Source: JAFGPJ01 sp964439135
GTDB taxonomy: Bacteria > Planctomycetota > Phycisphaerae > Sedimentisphaerales > Anaerobacaceae
DNA length: 21,041 bases
Assembly: GCA_964439135.1 (NCBI GenBank)
Contig: CAYTNN010000061.1
Location: forward strand, 1 to 21,041
Reading direction: 5' to 3'
Shown: piece by piece, positions 1 through 7,563 of the stretch
How the letters are laid out: the number at the start of each line of letters is the position of its first letter
Position numbering within the stretch: position 1 is the stretch's first letter
Made by a program: the position numbers and the translations under genes
Notes under the pieces: generated by a model
Told to the model about the DNA's origin: nothing
Database searches by the model: none
Seen by the model: only the letters and a program-made list of their open reading frames with translations

Positions 1-92
1 AATTCTCATAACTGAAAAACTGCCAAAATAAGCCTTAAAGTAGTCAATTAAAGGAAATTGTTGGATTTTATTCACATTTTTTAAAAACAATC

Positions 93-118
93 GTAACGAA
101 TTTTTACTTTCGTCGTCT
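93..118 (+). promoter_or_regulatory. ECF-type promoter candidate of the sigma factor gene
   Basis: A -35-like GTAAC (93-97) is followed after 16 bases by CGTCT (114-118). AAC about 16 bases from CGTC is the common pattern of ECF sigma promoters, which often drive their own sigma gene. The expected transcription start would leave a short leader of about 20 bases before the ATG at 144. The match is by eye. Autoregulation is inference. Confidence 0.45.
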
Positions 119-143
119 ATATCATATAGGCGAACGATATTTT

Positions 144-2081
144 ATGAGTGAAGAACAAAAATGGACCGAGCTGGTTAAGCTGGCGCAACAGGGCCACGAC
201 AATAGTGTCGATCAACTGGCCCATGAGGCTCAGGGGAGATTGCGCGCTTACGTTTATCGTGTGACTTTGGATTACGAGTTAACTGAAGACCTGTCTCAGG
301 AGGCATTACTACAAATGGTTAAATCTCTTGATGGTCTCAATAAGGCGGAGAGTTTTTGGCCTTGGATGTATCGGATTGCACAGAGTAAAATTCAGCAGTA
401 TTACAAGACCAGACGGAAAACAGCATTGGTTTCCGATTCCACCTTTTATCAGGATTTTCTTTCTCACCGCGGCGATTATCAAAAGGACGAAGGACTCCAG
501 CAATTAGTCCACAAGGATTTATCAAAAAAAGTAATGGCTGCGATGAAACAGGTCAGGCAGCAATACAGGGCGGTTCTGTCGCTGCGCTGCTTCGAGGATT
601 TATCGTACTCGGATATCGCAGTGACCATGCAGTGCAGCGAGGTAAGGGCACGTGTTTTATTCTTCCGCGCTAAAAATGCTCTCAAAAAAGAGCTGGGTCA
701 CCAAGGCCTGAGCAAGAGCTTACTATTGATGAGCTTGGGTCTATTCGGCAGACTGACGGCCCCGGCGGAGGGGAGCGCGTCAGTTGTGACAGTTACTGCT
801 AACACTACGCAGGTCGGCCTAACCGCGGCGGCGCTGGCCACCGTCAGTTCGAGACTCGGCCTGACAATATTAGCAACCATAGCGGTGGTGCTGATCGGCA
901 TAGGCGGCATGTCGCTCCGGCCGGAAGAACCTTTGCTCGAACCACCCTTGACCTCCAGATCCGACGTCAATAGCATGCATTTTACGACTCAACTTAGGGA
1001 CAACAATCCGGAATCCCGCGGCAGCCTCAGCAAAGGCGCATACGAGCAGTGGTTATATTTCCCGGACGGCGCCGACGGCCCCATGTTCATGCGAATGCAG
1101 CGGTGGGACCCGCAGCAGCAAAACGAACTCTGCGCCTGGCTTGAGGACGGCCAGGCCAACTACTATTTCGACAGCGGTAACGACCTCGTTCATATCACCA
1201 ATTGCCGCGTGTGCTGGAGCAATCTTAAGGTTCGCCGGCTGCCGACCGACACCGCGGAATTCTCCGAGTTTCTCTCAAACGTGGAGGACAACGTCAAAGG
1301 CCTCGGCAGTTACGTGCGCGACCCGAATACGGGATTGTTGATGAGCTTTGTGGATTATCGTTTCAATAATGCGCCGGATTTCCAGACGGAATATCTATAC
1401 AACACCGTGGGCCCGGAGCTGTTCCAGTACGATTGGTCGGCGGATATTCCCATCGTGGACGACCGCGATCCGATGCACAAAAGAGGCTGGACCTATTTTC
1501 GCATCAGCGGCACGGTAGGCGAGCAGGAGATTACCGGCCGGGGATGCATCCCGTTTGTCTATGACGCGGCCAAAGAACATCCGGCATGGCTGACCTTGAA
1601 AATCGGTGATGACGTCGAAATAACCGATTGCAGCCGCGGGGCGTATTTACGGCGAGGCGATAAAAGCATCATCGCCGCCTACCCCGCAGGAACTTTCTTC
1701 AAAGGCCTGGCCCGGCCATGGATGGGGATGCACACAGCCAATATCGTCCGCCGGGACGCTGCCGAACAGCGGATATGGTTCCGGAGTGAACGGGCTCAAA
1801 ACGAGACGGATGTATTTGTCGTGATCTCCCACGAAGAGCAGCAAAACAGCACGGATTTAATCTATACAATCGACATGGAAAATGACATCATCAAGAACAT
1901 CACCTTCGACGTGAACGGCCAGGCCCGGGGCTCGCTGATATTCTCATATCTCCAGGAAATAGACCAACTCGCTAACCAGTTCACTGAGCCGGCTATATCC
2001 GTCGGCTCACGGCCCCCCATCCAACAAAGCCCCGGCATCAAATGGCTAATATACCTGGCTCAGGGGAATCTGGGTAAATAG
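144..2081 (+). CDS. ECF sigma-70 factor with transmembrane segment and large C-terminal domain
   Basis: RNA polymerase sigma factor of the ECF type. Sigma region 2 spans about residues 24-90 (with LTEDLSQEALLQMVKSL and FWPWMYRIAQ) and region 4 about 128-183 (helix-turn-helix around YSDIAVTMQCSEVRARV). The ordinary ECF protein would end near residue 185. Here a Ala/Thr-rich stretch follows, then a hydrophobic segment at about 236-257, then roughly 385 residues that I cannot assign to a family, rich in Trp, Tyr and Asp and predicted to lie outside the cytoplasm. Such C-terminal extensions occur in planctomycete ECF factors. The fused part may sense a signal or tether the factor to the membrane. 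The ATG at 144 has only a weak ribosome binding site (TAGG, 127-130), but the sigma domain begins soon after it. No separate anti-sigma gene is adjacent. Confidence 0.88.
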   Translation: MSEEQKWTELVKLAQQGHDNSVDQLAHEAQGRLRAYVYRVTLDYELTEDLSQEALLQMVKSLDGLNKAESFWPWMYRIAQSKIQQYYKTRRKTALVSDSTFYQDFLSHRGDYQKDEGLQQLVHKDLSKKVMAAMKQVRQQYRAVLSLRCFEDLSYSDIAVTMQCSEVRARVLFFRAKNALKKELGHQGLSKSLLLMSLGLFGRLTAPAEGSASVVTVTANTTQVGLTAAALATVSSRLGLTILATIAVVLIGIGGMSLRPEEPLLEPPLTSRSDVNSMHFTTQLRDNNPESRGSLSKGAYEQWLYFPDGADGPMFMRMQRWDPQQQNELCAWLEDGQANYYFDSGNDLVHITNCRVCWSNLKVRRLPTDTAEFSEFLSNVEDNVKGLGSYVRDPNTGLLMSFVDYRFNNAPDFQTEYLYNTVGPELFQYDWSADIPIVDDRDPMHKRGWTYFRISGTVGEQEITGRGCIPFVYDAAKEHPAWLTLKIGDDVEITDCSRGAYLRRGDKSIIAAYPAGTFFKGLARPWMGMHTANIVRRDAAEQRIWFRSERAQNETDVFVVISHEEQQNSTDLIYTIDMENDIIKNITFDVNGQARGSLIFSYLQEIDQLANQFTEPAISVGSRPPIQQSPGIKWLIYLAQGNLGK

Positions 2082-2150
2082 GCTTGCAAAACGCTTAAAA
2101 CAGTGATTCTGCTTGAATAACGCCGAGTAGCAAGAATGTAGGAAATAATA

Positions 2151-2180
2151 TTGACAAGCGTACGAAAAAAAGTGTAGCAT
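2151..2180 (+). promoter_or_regulatory. sigma70-like promoter candidate in the gene-poor stretch
   Basis: A perfect TTGACA (2151-2156) is followed after 18 bases by TAGCAT (2175-2180), which keeps the TA..AT frame of a -10 box. The only reading frame downstream on this strand is the 40-codon redoxin-like remnant at 2255. It may be a leftover promoter of a gene whose body has been lost. The call is by eye, with an 18-base spacer and a 4/6 match at -10. Confidence 0.3.
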
Positions 2181-2254
2181 CCAAATTGCATCCACGTCTT
2201 TTCTTACAACGACTGAAAACGGGCTCTTGGTCCGGATTAATTTATTAACTGTAT

Positions 2255-2377
2255 ATGGCAAAAAAAAACCGTTTCGTATGGGGTGTCAAATCGCTGCCGT
2301 GGCTGATTCTGACGGATCAAAAACATATCGTAGAGGCAAACGGCTTCTCATTAGCCGAACTCGACGAAAGAATATAA
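2255..2377 (+). pseudogene. 3' remnant of a redoxin/thioredoxin-fold gene
   Basis: A 40-codon open frame starts at an ATG without a visible ribosome binding site. Its translation contains KSLPWLILTD followed by HIVEANGFSLAELDERI and a stop. The short strand with a Leu-Pro-Trp turn followed by ILTD, and then a terminal helix, is what the end of a TlpA/AhpC-TSA type thioredoxin fold looks like (the cis-proline loop and last strands). The front of the fold, with the CxxC active site, is absent: I found no matching piece in 2082-2254. I read it as the tail of a deleted redoxin gene rather than a working peptide. The rest of the 2082-2447 stretch holds a promoter-like motif and a weak hairpin and nothing else I can support. 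Confidence 0.45.
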
Positions 2378-2388
2378 GAATCCCATAT

Positions 2389-2412
2389 GGGTAGCTTGTA
2401 AAAAAGCTTCCC
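2389..2412. terminator. Hairpin between converging genes
   Basis: Arms GGGTAGCTT (2389-2397) and AAGCTTCCC (2404-2412) pair with one T-T mismatch around a 6-base loop. It lies between the convergent sigma factor and glycosidase-like genes, where a two-way terminator is expected. There is no T-tract on either side, so intrinsic termination is doubtful. Confidence 0.25.
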
Positions 2413-2447
2413 ATGCTACTGATGAACCCAAAATAGCCCACTGCACC

Positions 2448-5400
2448 TCACTGATAAAAAGCGATGACTCGTGTCTGCTGCACAGGATACTCAGTCACGA
2501 TTACCCATTCTTTTTCAGGATCGAAATTTATATATGATTTGCCGTCGATTTCGCATCTGACAATTTTTTTCCCTTCGGGGTGGCGGAAGCGGATGTAGAT
2601 TTTTTTCGGCGGGTTTCGACGCGGTGGACCTAGGGTCGCCTCGATTCTACCCTGTGAGAGCCTGGATTCGTACCTGACGGACATCGGGCCAAAGTAGGTT
2701 TGGGCGTCTTCGATGCCGCAGGTCTTGCCGTCGGCCAGCCAATAGCGCGGAATCGCCGCGCCGAGCCACAATTCATCGCCTCGTTCCTGGACAAACATCA
2801 TACGCAGCCAATAGGTCGAATTGGCCTCGTCGGATGACTTGTAGTGGTCGCCGCGATGGTCGCCAATATTGGGCAGCGCATGCTCGGTCATCATACGCGT
2901 ATCGGGAAAATAGCTCGTTGCAAAGGCGTTGAAGTAGGCCCGCAAAAAGTGCTTCGGCTCGTCGCGCAGCAGATACGGAATCGGATTGCACAACAGGTTG
3001 GCCTGCATCGAAATGCCGCCCCGGCTGAACCAGTACCGCTCAAATTCCTCTCCCGTAATGTTGTAGCCGTACTGCTCGGAAATGTAGAGATTGTCCTCGT
3101 AGTCCTTGATAATCCAGCCGGCAATCCGGTCCTGCGGCTCGATTAGTCCGGTGCGAATCATGTGTATGGGCCCTTCGAGCGTCTCGGTAATCCAGCCGAA
3201 CGTCCGACCACGACGATGCACTTCGGGCGGAATGTGCGGAATCCAGCTTCCGTCACGCAGCCGGACGACCGGCGAGCGGAACATGGCACCCATAAATGCT
3301 CGCAGGATGTCACCCTTGTACGTTTCGGCTTCGCGCAGCAGGAGCAAGCCTTCGGGTAATCCCGCATCAGCCAGCGCCGCGGCGGCGTTTTGCATGCCCC
3401 ACCAGGAATATATATTGGTCGAAAGCCACGACCGCCAGTCGCGAATGTCTTCGAGATAGCCGGGCGGAAGCAAGCCCCGTTCGATCTTGCGGAGTCGAGA
3501 GAATCTTATCTTATCGACGTGCTGCTTTCGCTCACCGAGAATCCATGCACAGCCGGCAACTATCTTCGGCGCCACACGCCTGAGCCAGGCAGCGTCTCGC
3601 GTATACCAGTAATGCTCGCCCAGGCACCAGAGCACGAAGCCGTGGTGCTGGTTATAGCCGCCGTCCTCGTAGCCCCTTGCCCCGTAGAACTGGCCCTCGG
3701 TCGTCGAGAAATCGCCCGGCAGGCCGACCGTGCCCTGGTAGTGAAGCCATGTTTCGAGGGCTCGTTCGGCGCGCTTGTGGTAACCCCGGCGGTCGAGATC
3801 GCTTATCATCATGCACGATTCGTTGCTGAACGCTCCGTAGGAAAATGTCCCCACCCTGGCGACGTATCGGTCACTTGTCCCGACTTCCCGGTCGGTATTG
3901 AGCAGCAGATGCGAGACGGTGGCCTTGTAGTAATCGTTAATCATCGGCTCGGGCGTGATAATCTGCGTCCCCTGTTTAACACGCCGGCTCCAATAGGAGC
4001 GAACCGCTTGAAATCCTGTTTCATATTCAAGCTTGCTCAACCGGTCCCACTGCTGTCGGTCGGTAAAGGTAATGTATGGTATCGCTATATCAAGTGTGCA
4101 ACCCGGCTTCTCCGGCGTCAGCGACGCGCGATAGACAATGCCGCCATCCTGCCGGTTCAGCGTATAGTTTGAAGCCGAATCGGGAGAAGTCACCAGCATC
4201 CGAAGCCGTTTGGGCTCCGAGTTTGCAACATAAATGAAGCCTCCGTCGCGAGCGAGATTTTCGGATTTAGCGGCGACTACTTCCAGATCGAGCCGGGCAT
4301 CCGCTTCGGCATCTGCCTGCTGGCGTGTCATCTCGAAGCGCAGCATCAGCACAAGAGTATCATCTGCATAGATAGAACCACCCTGGTTCGGGACACCGTC
4401 GAAAGGCACGACAAAGGCTGTCTGGCGATAGCAAACGCCGCCCCGCCGCCACTGCGTGACAGTCATCGGCAGAGACCCGTCCACGATGGTTCGCTCGATT
4501 AGCTCTGCGTCCGAGGGTCCGAACCGATACCGAATATTGTTGCCGTCATAGAGACATCGTTTCGTGTCCTTGCCGGGGATGCGGTTCAGCCAGTAATTGC
4601 GGCAGAAAGCGCTGCCGTCGGGTTCGAGGCCGAAGTATTGCCGGCCACCGTCGAAACCCAGCGGAATATAAAAGGGCTCTTTGGTCGGGATGTCCTCCCA
4701 GGCCCGGCCGAACGTCTGTTCTGTTTCGTCCGCTACCCTTGTATAAATGTTCATGGAGCGGTTCTGCTGCCAGGTTTGCCGGGCGGCTTCATAGGTCGTA
4801 TTGTCGCCGGCTCTGCGGATAATGACGCCGAAGTCGGGTATGAAGATATGCCCCCACTTGATCAGATCCGGCGTGGCGAATGAAAACGTCTCACAATCGG
4901 ATCGCAGTGTCACTACCGTCTCATCGAATGAATTGTAGCCCTTCGCCCTGGCGCAGAGAACGCCGGCCCTGATGCCGTCGGTTCCGCCTTTGACCGTCGA
5001 AGTCCAGCGATGCTCCGGGTTAATTTTTAACGTGCTTTCAGACGAGAGCGGCCTGATTTGGCTGATGTGGCCGTTGAATATTTCCAGCCTGCCGTCCCAG
5101 ACCTGCTGTTGAGTTTGAGCCGCCCGGCCCCATTCGATATCAAAGTCCAGGCGCTCCCAAACTGAGTCGGTATAGGCTTCGAATTTATCGATTTTAGCAA
5201 GCGGTACTTCGCCGACAATACGCAGTTTGAGCGTCGAACGATAGGTAGCGGCAAAATCCTTCAACTCCGGAAATTCGATGGCGTTGACCGGATTGAAGGT
5301 AAACGTACAGGTTGTCCCTTCGATTTCAAGATTCACATCGGCTTTACGCCACCGGCCCTGGTACCAGTCGCCGACGTTGAGCCAGCCCGAGCTACCCGCG

Positions 5401-5711
5401 CCGCTGGGCTTCTCGCGATCAATCCGCTGGTTGGGCCATGTGGACTGCCAATACTCTAATGCAATCCCGCCGGGCTCGATGGCCGGTGCCGTATCGGCGA
5501 ACGTGACAACCACCTTGAAGATATCGCGCGCATCCTCCCAGAAAACGCCGTAGTCTTTGCCGTCACCGTCCCATTTTTTCAGCTCGCCAAACGGTACAAC
5601 ATCCACAAAGCTACCCACATCGGCAGCTAAGGACATTGTGGGCAGAAACATCATAACCATAAGCACCATTAAGCAGGTGTTCTGACATAGAGATTGATAT
5701 GTTATTCGCAT
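2448..5711 (-). CDS. Secreted six-hairpin glycosidase-like protein
   Basis: A 1087-residue exported protein, probably a carbohydrate-active enzyme. A signal peptide covers about residues 1-29 (hydrophobic LMVLMVMMFLP, then an Ala cleavage site near SLAAD). The next ~550 residues look beta-rich (sandwich-like). From about 560 to 1010 come helical pairs typical of an (alpha/alpha)6 barrel, with the conspicuous GYEDGGYNQHHG around residues 680-691 followed by an aromatic helix (LWCLGEHYWY). That arrangement resembles six-hairpin glycosidases (GH63/78/95-like folds), but I cannot place it in a numbered GH family or name the catalytic acids with certainty. The Glu/Asp in the GYEDGG motif are candidates. 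AAGGA upstream supports the ATG. It lies 56 bases after sixA on the same strand. Its likely location is the periplasm or outside the cell, in polysaccharide breakdown. Confidence 0.72.
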   Translation of the reverse strand: MRITYQSLCQNTCLMVLMVMMFLPTMSLAADVGSFVDVVPFGELKKWDGDGKDYGVFWEDARDIFKVVVTFADTAPAIEPGGIALEYWQSTWPNQRIDREKPSGAGSSGWLNVGDWYQGRWRKADVNLEIEGTTCTFTFNPVNAIEFPELKDFAATYRSTLKLRIVGEVPLAKIDKFEAYTDSVWERLDFDIEWGRAAQTQQQVWDGRLEIFNGHISQIRPLSSESTLKINPEHRWTSTVKGGTDGIRAGVLCARAKGYNSFDETVVTLRSDCETFSFATPDLIKWGHIFIPDFGVIIRRAGDNTTYEAARQTWQQNRSMNIYTRVADETEQTFGRAWEDIPTKEPFYIPLGFDGGRQYFGLEPDGSAFCRNYWLNRIPGKDTKRCLYDGNNIRYRFGPSDAELIERTIVDGSLPMTVTQWRRGGVCYRQTAFVVPFDGVPNQGGSIYADDTLVLMLRFEMTRQQADAEADARLDLEVVAAKSENLARDGGFIYVANSEPKRLRMLVTSPDSASNYTLNRQDGGIVYRASLTPEKPGCTLDIAIPYITFTDRQQWDRLSKLEYETGFQAVRSYWSRRVKQGTQIITPEPMINDYYKATVSHLLLNTDREVGTSDRYVARVGTFSYGAFSNESCMMISDLDRRGYHKRAERALETWLHYQGTVGLPGDFSTTEGQFYGARGYEDGGYNQHHGFVLWCLGEHYWYTRDAAWLRRVAPKIVAGCAWILGERKQHVDKIRFSRLRKIERGLLPPGYLEDIRDWRSWLSTNIYSWWGMQNAAAALADAGLPEGLLLLREAETYKGDILRAFMGAMFRSPVVRLRDGSWIPHIPPEVHRRGRTFGWITETLEGPIHMIRTGLIEPQDRIAGWIIKDYEDNLYISEQYGYNITGEEFERYWFSRGGISMQANLLCNPIPYLLRDEPKHFLRAYFNAFATSYFPDTRMMTEHALPNIGDHRGDHYKSSDEANSTYWLRMMFVQERGDELWLGAAIPRYWLADGKTCGIEDAQTYFGPMSVRYESRLSQGRIEATLGPPRRNPPKKIYIRFRHPEGKKIVRCEIDGKSYINFDPEKEWVIVTEYPVQQTRVIAFYQ

Positions 5712-5767
5712 TGGAATATTCCTTTTAATCGGTCCTCATTATTCAGACTTTGGCCCGTGTTTTGTAG

Positions 5768-6232
5768 CTAAGCCAAAATTTTCGGTGTTATCATCCATTC
5801 AATTTGCCACTGGCCCCGATTACGGCGGTTGAGGCAGGCGATTGCGCCGGCGTCGAATGCGGCGACGTTGGCGGTCTGCGTGCCGGCCACAAGCAGCGAA
5901 GTTAGATATGCCAAAAATGGCAGGTGACCTACTATCATCAGATCCGTATCGTAAGCCTCCAGTTCGTCAGCGATGATTGTGACATCGTCATTCGGCATCA
6001 GGTCTTTATGTGCAGAGCAATCCTTTTCCACCGACACAGACTCAGCCAGCGTTTCCGCCGTCTGTGCCGCCCGTAACTTGCCGCTGTGCCAGATCTGCTC
6101 GACGGATATTTCCAGAGGTTTGATGAACGAAGCGACCTTTCGGATATCGGCAAGACCCTGCTCGCTCAGAGGTCTTTGAGGATAAAACTGCGAAGAGACC
6201 GCTTCTCCATGCCGGACGAGGTAGACCTTCAT
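5768..6232 (-). CDS. sixA: Phosphohistidine phosphatase SixA
   Basis: A 154-residue member of the histidine phosphatase (phosphoglycerate mutase-like) superfamily, the normal size for SixA. It opens with YLVRHGEA, where His8 is the nucleophile that becomes phosphorylated. PLSEQGLADI and WHSGKLRAAQTAE follow, and the second conserved histidine is in IVGHLPFLAYL. SixA removes phosphate from phosphohistidine in proteins such as HPt domains or the nitrogen phosphotransferase system; the partner here is unknown. A strong AGGAG lies 7 bases before the ATG. It is divergent from isocitrate dehydrogenase and may be co-transcribed with the downstream glycosidase-like gene, though no functional link between them is evident. 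Confidence 0.88.
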   Translation of the reverse strand: MKVYLVRHGEAVSSQFYPQRPLSEQGLADIRKVASFIKPLEISVEQIWHSGKLRAAQTAETLAESVSVEKDCSAHKDLMPNDDVTIIADELEAYDTDLMIVGHLPFLAYLTSLLVAGTQTANVAAFDAGAIACLNRRNRGQWQIEWMITPKILA

Positions 6233-6336
6233 TTTCGAACTCCTGTTAAATTTTCCATTGATCGTGATTATAACACAAACAGACCGTTGTACAATTATTG
6301 CTTAAGCGGAAGAACCGCCAATAAATTGGTAATTTG

Positions 6337-6356
6337 CTGTCTAAATATGAAGACAG
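6337..6356. promoter_or_regulatory. Inverted repeat upstream of the icd promoter
   Basis: CTGTCT (6337-6342) and AGACAG (6351-6356) form a perfect 6-base inverted repeat with an 8-base spacer. It sits about 33 bases upstream of the -35 box of the icd promoter, within the sixA/icd divergent region. It could be a regulator site, but arms this short also arise by chance. Confidence 0.18.
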
Positions 6357-6388
6357 ATGCACTCGGAGAACAATTTTGCGGCCGCTGG

Positions 6389-6417
6389 TTGACAATATCG
6401 CTTTGAGTGGGTAAAAT
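6389..6417 (+). promoter_or_regulatory. sigma70-type promoter of icd and the LPS gene block
   Basis: TTGACA (6389-6394) is a perfect -35 box. It is followed by a 17-base spacer and TAAAAT (6412-6417), a 5/6 match to the -10 box. Transcription should start near 6424, about 25 bases before the ATG at 6449, with GGAG (6437-6440) in between. This is the best promoter I see in front of the long plus-strand block. It also argues against the in-frame ATG at 6407, which lies upstream of the -10 box. Confidence 0.65.
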
Positions 6418-6448
6418 CTTGTTTTTGTTGATTTTTGGAGTATTTGAA

Positions 6449-7531
6449 ATGACCGATGTAACATTAGTGACCGGCGACGGAATTGGGCCGGAAATCGCAG
6501 AAGCAACACGTCGCTGTATCGACGCGACAGGTGCGGATATCAACTGGAGCTTTGCTGAAGCGGGTTTAGATGTAATGGAACGGCTTGGGACCCCCCTGCC
6601 GGACGCAACCGTCGAGATGATTAAAAAAACCGGCGTCGCGCTAAAAGCCCCGATCACAACCCCGGTCGGAAAAGGCTTTAGGAGCATCAATGTCCATCTT
6701 CGCCAGTCGCTGGATTTGTACGCATGTCTCAGGCCCTGCAAGAGCTACGAAGGCGTAAGGAGCCGGTACACCGATATCGACCTTGTGATTGTTCGCGAGA
6801 ATACCGAAGATTGTTACGCCGGTGTTGAGTTTCAAAGCGGAAAAGACGACACTGATGAGCTGATAAGCTGGATAAACAAACACAGCGAGAAAAAGGTCAG
6901 GGAAAAATCCGGTATAACCATCAAATCAATATCGGTCAAAGCCACCGAGCAAATAGTCAGATTCGCATTCGAATACGCCCGCAAGATGGGACGCAAAAAG
7001 GTCACGAGCGTCCACAAGGCAAACATCATGAAATTCACGGACGGGCTCTGGCTCGATATCAGCCGGCAGGTCGCGAAGAAATATCCCGATATCGAATTTG
7101 AGGACCGCATCGTCGATAATATGTGCATGCAGTTGATCCAGAAGCCGGAGCTTTACGATGTACTCGTGCTGCCGAACCTTTACGGCGACATATTAAGCGA
7201 TTTATGTGCCGGACTGGTCGGCGGGCTCGGCGTAGCTCCCGGCGCAAACATCGGTGAAAAAGGTGCTATCTTCGAGGCAACGCACGGCAGCGCACCGAAA
7301 TACAAAGACCTGAACAAGGTCAATCCAACGGCGCTGATACTCAGCGGCGTGCTGATGCTCAGGCACATAGGCAAAATGGCCGAGGCAGACAAGCTCGAGA
7401 ACGCAGTCGCAGCGGTAATCGCCGAGGGCAAGAGTGTCACCTACGACATGAAGCCGCACCGTGACGACCCGACTGCGGTAGGCACAAGCCAGATGGCCGA
7501 TGCCATTATTGAAAAAATTGGCAAGTCGTAG
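6449..7531 (+). CDS. icd: Isocitrate dehydrogenase (isocitrate/isopropylmalate dehydrogenase family)
   Basis: A 360-residue beta-decarboxylating dehydrogenase, predicted to convert isocitrate to 2-oxoglutarate in the TCA cycle. The substrate loop SINVHLRQSLDLYACLRP (79-96) has the Ser, Asn and Arg pattern of isocitrate rather than isopropylmalate enzymes. RENTEDCYAG supplies Arg116 and Tyr123. Lys190 and the aspartates of GDILSD (247, 251) complete the active site. The cofactor loop reads HGSAPKY (279-285). Lys-Tyr here matches the NADP-type E. coli enzyme, whereas NAD-type enzymes usually have Asp there; Tyr332 also matches the NADP type, but the following Arg position is Pro. Cofactor use is therefore open. 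The start at 6449 is chosen over the ATG at 6407 because GGAG sits 8 bases upstream and the family motif begins at once. It heads the block and is 32 bases before lpxK. Confidence 0.85.
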   Translation: MTDVTLVTGDGIGPEIAEATRRCIDATGADINWSFAEAGLDVMERLGTPLPDATVEMIKKTGVALKAPITTPVGKGFRSINVHLRQSLDLYACLRPCKSYEGVRSRYTDIDLVIVRENTEDCYAGVEFQSGKDDTDELISWINKHSEKKVREKSGITIKSISVKATEQIVRFAFEYARKMGRKKVTSVHKANIMKFTDGLWLDISRQVAKKYPDIEFEDRIVDNMCMQLIQKPELYDVLVLPNLYGDILSDLCAGLVGGLGVAPGANIGEKGAIFEATHGSAPKYKDLNKVNPTALILSGVLMLRHIGKMAEADKLENAVAAVIAEGKSVTYDMKPHRDDPTAVGTSQMADAIIEKIGKS

Positions 7532-7563
7532 TTGTGCGTTCAGAAGTTTATAGTAAAGAAACT

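Noticed and set aside
309..976. Several 60-90 codon minus-strand frames under the sigma factor gene
   Set aside because: All overlap the sigma domains in antisense, lack ribosome binding sites and show no family features.
3390..4172. A 260-codon open frame on the plus strand
   Set aside because: It lies wholly antisense to the well-supported glycosidase-like gene, starts inside its barrel region, has no family features and is a shadow of high-GC codon use.
6407..6448. A 14-codon upstream extension of isocitrate dehydrogenase
   Set aside because: The ATG at 6407 lies before the -10 box of the promoter, and the family's conserved N-terminus begins at 6449 with its own GGAG.
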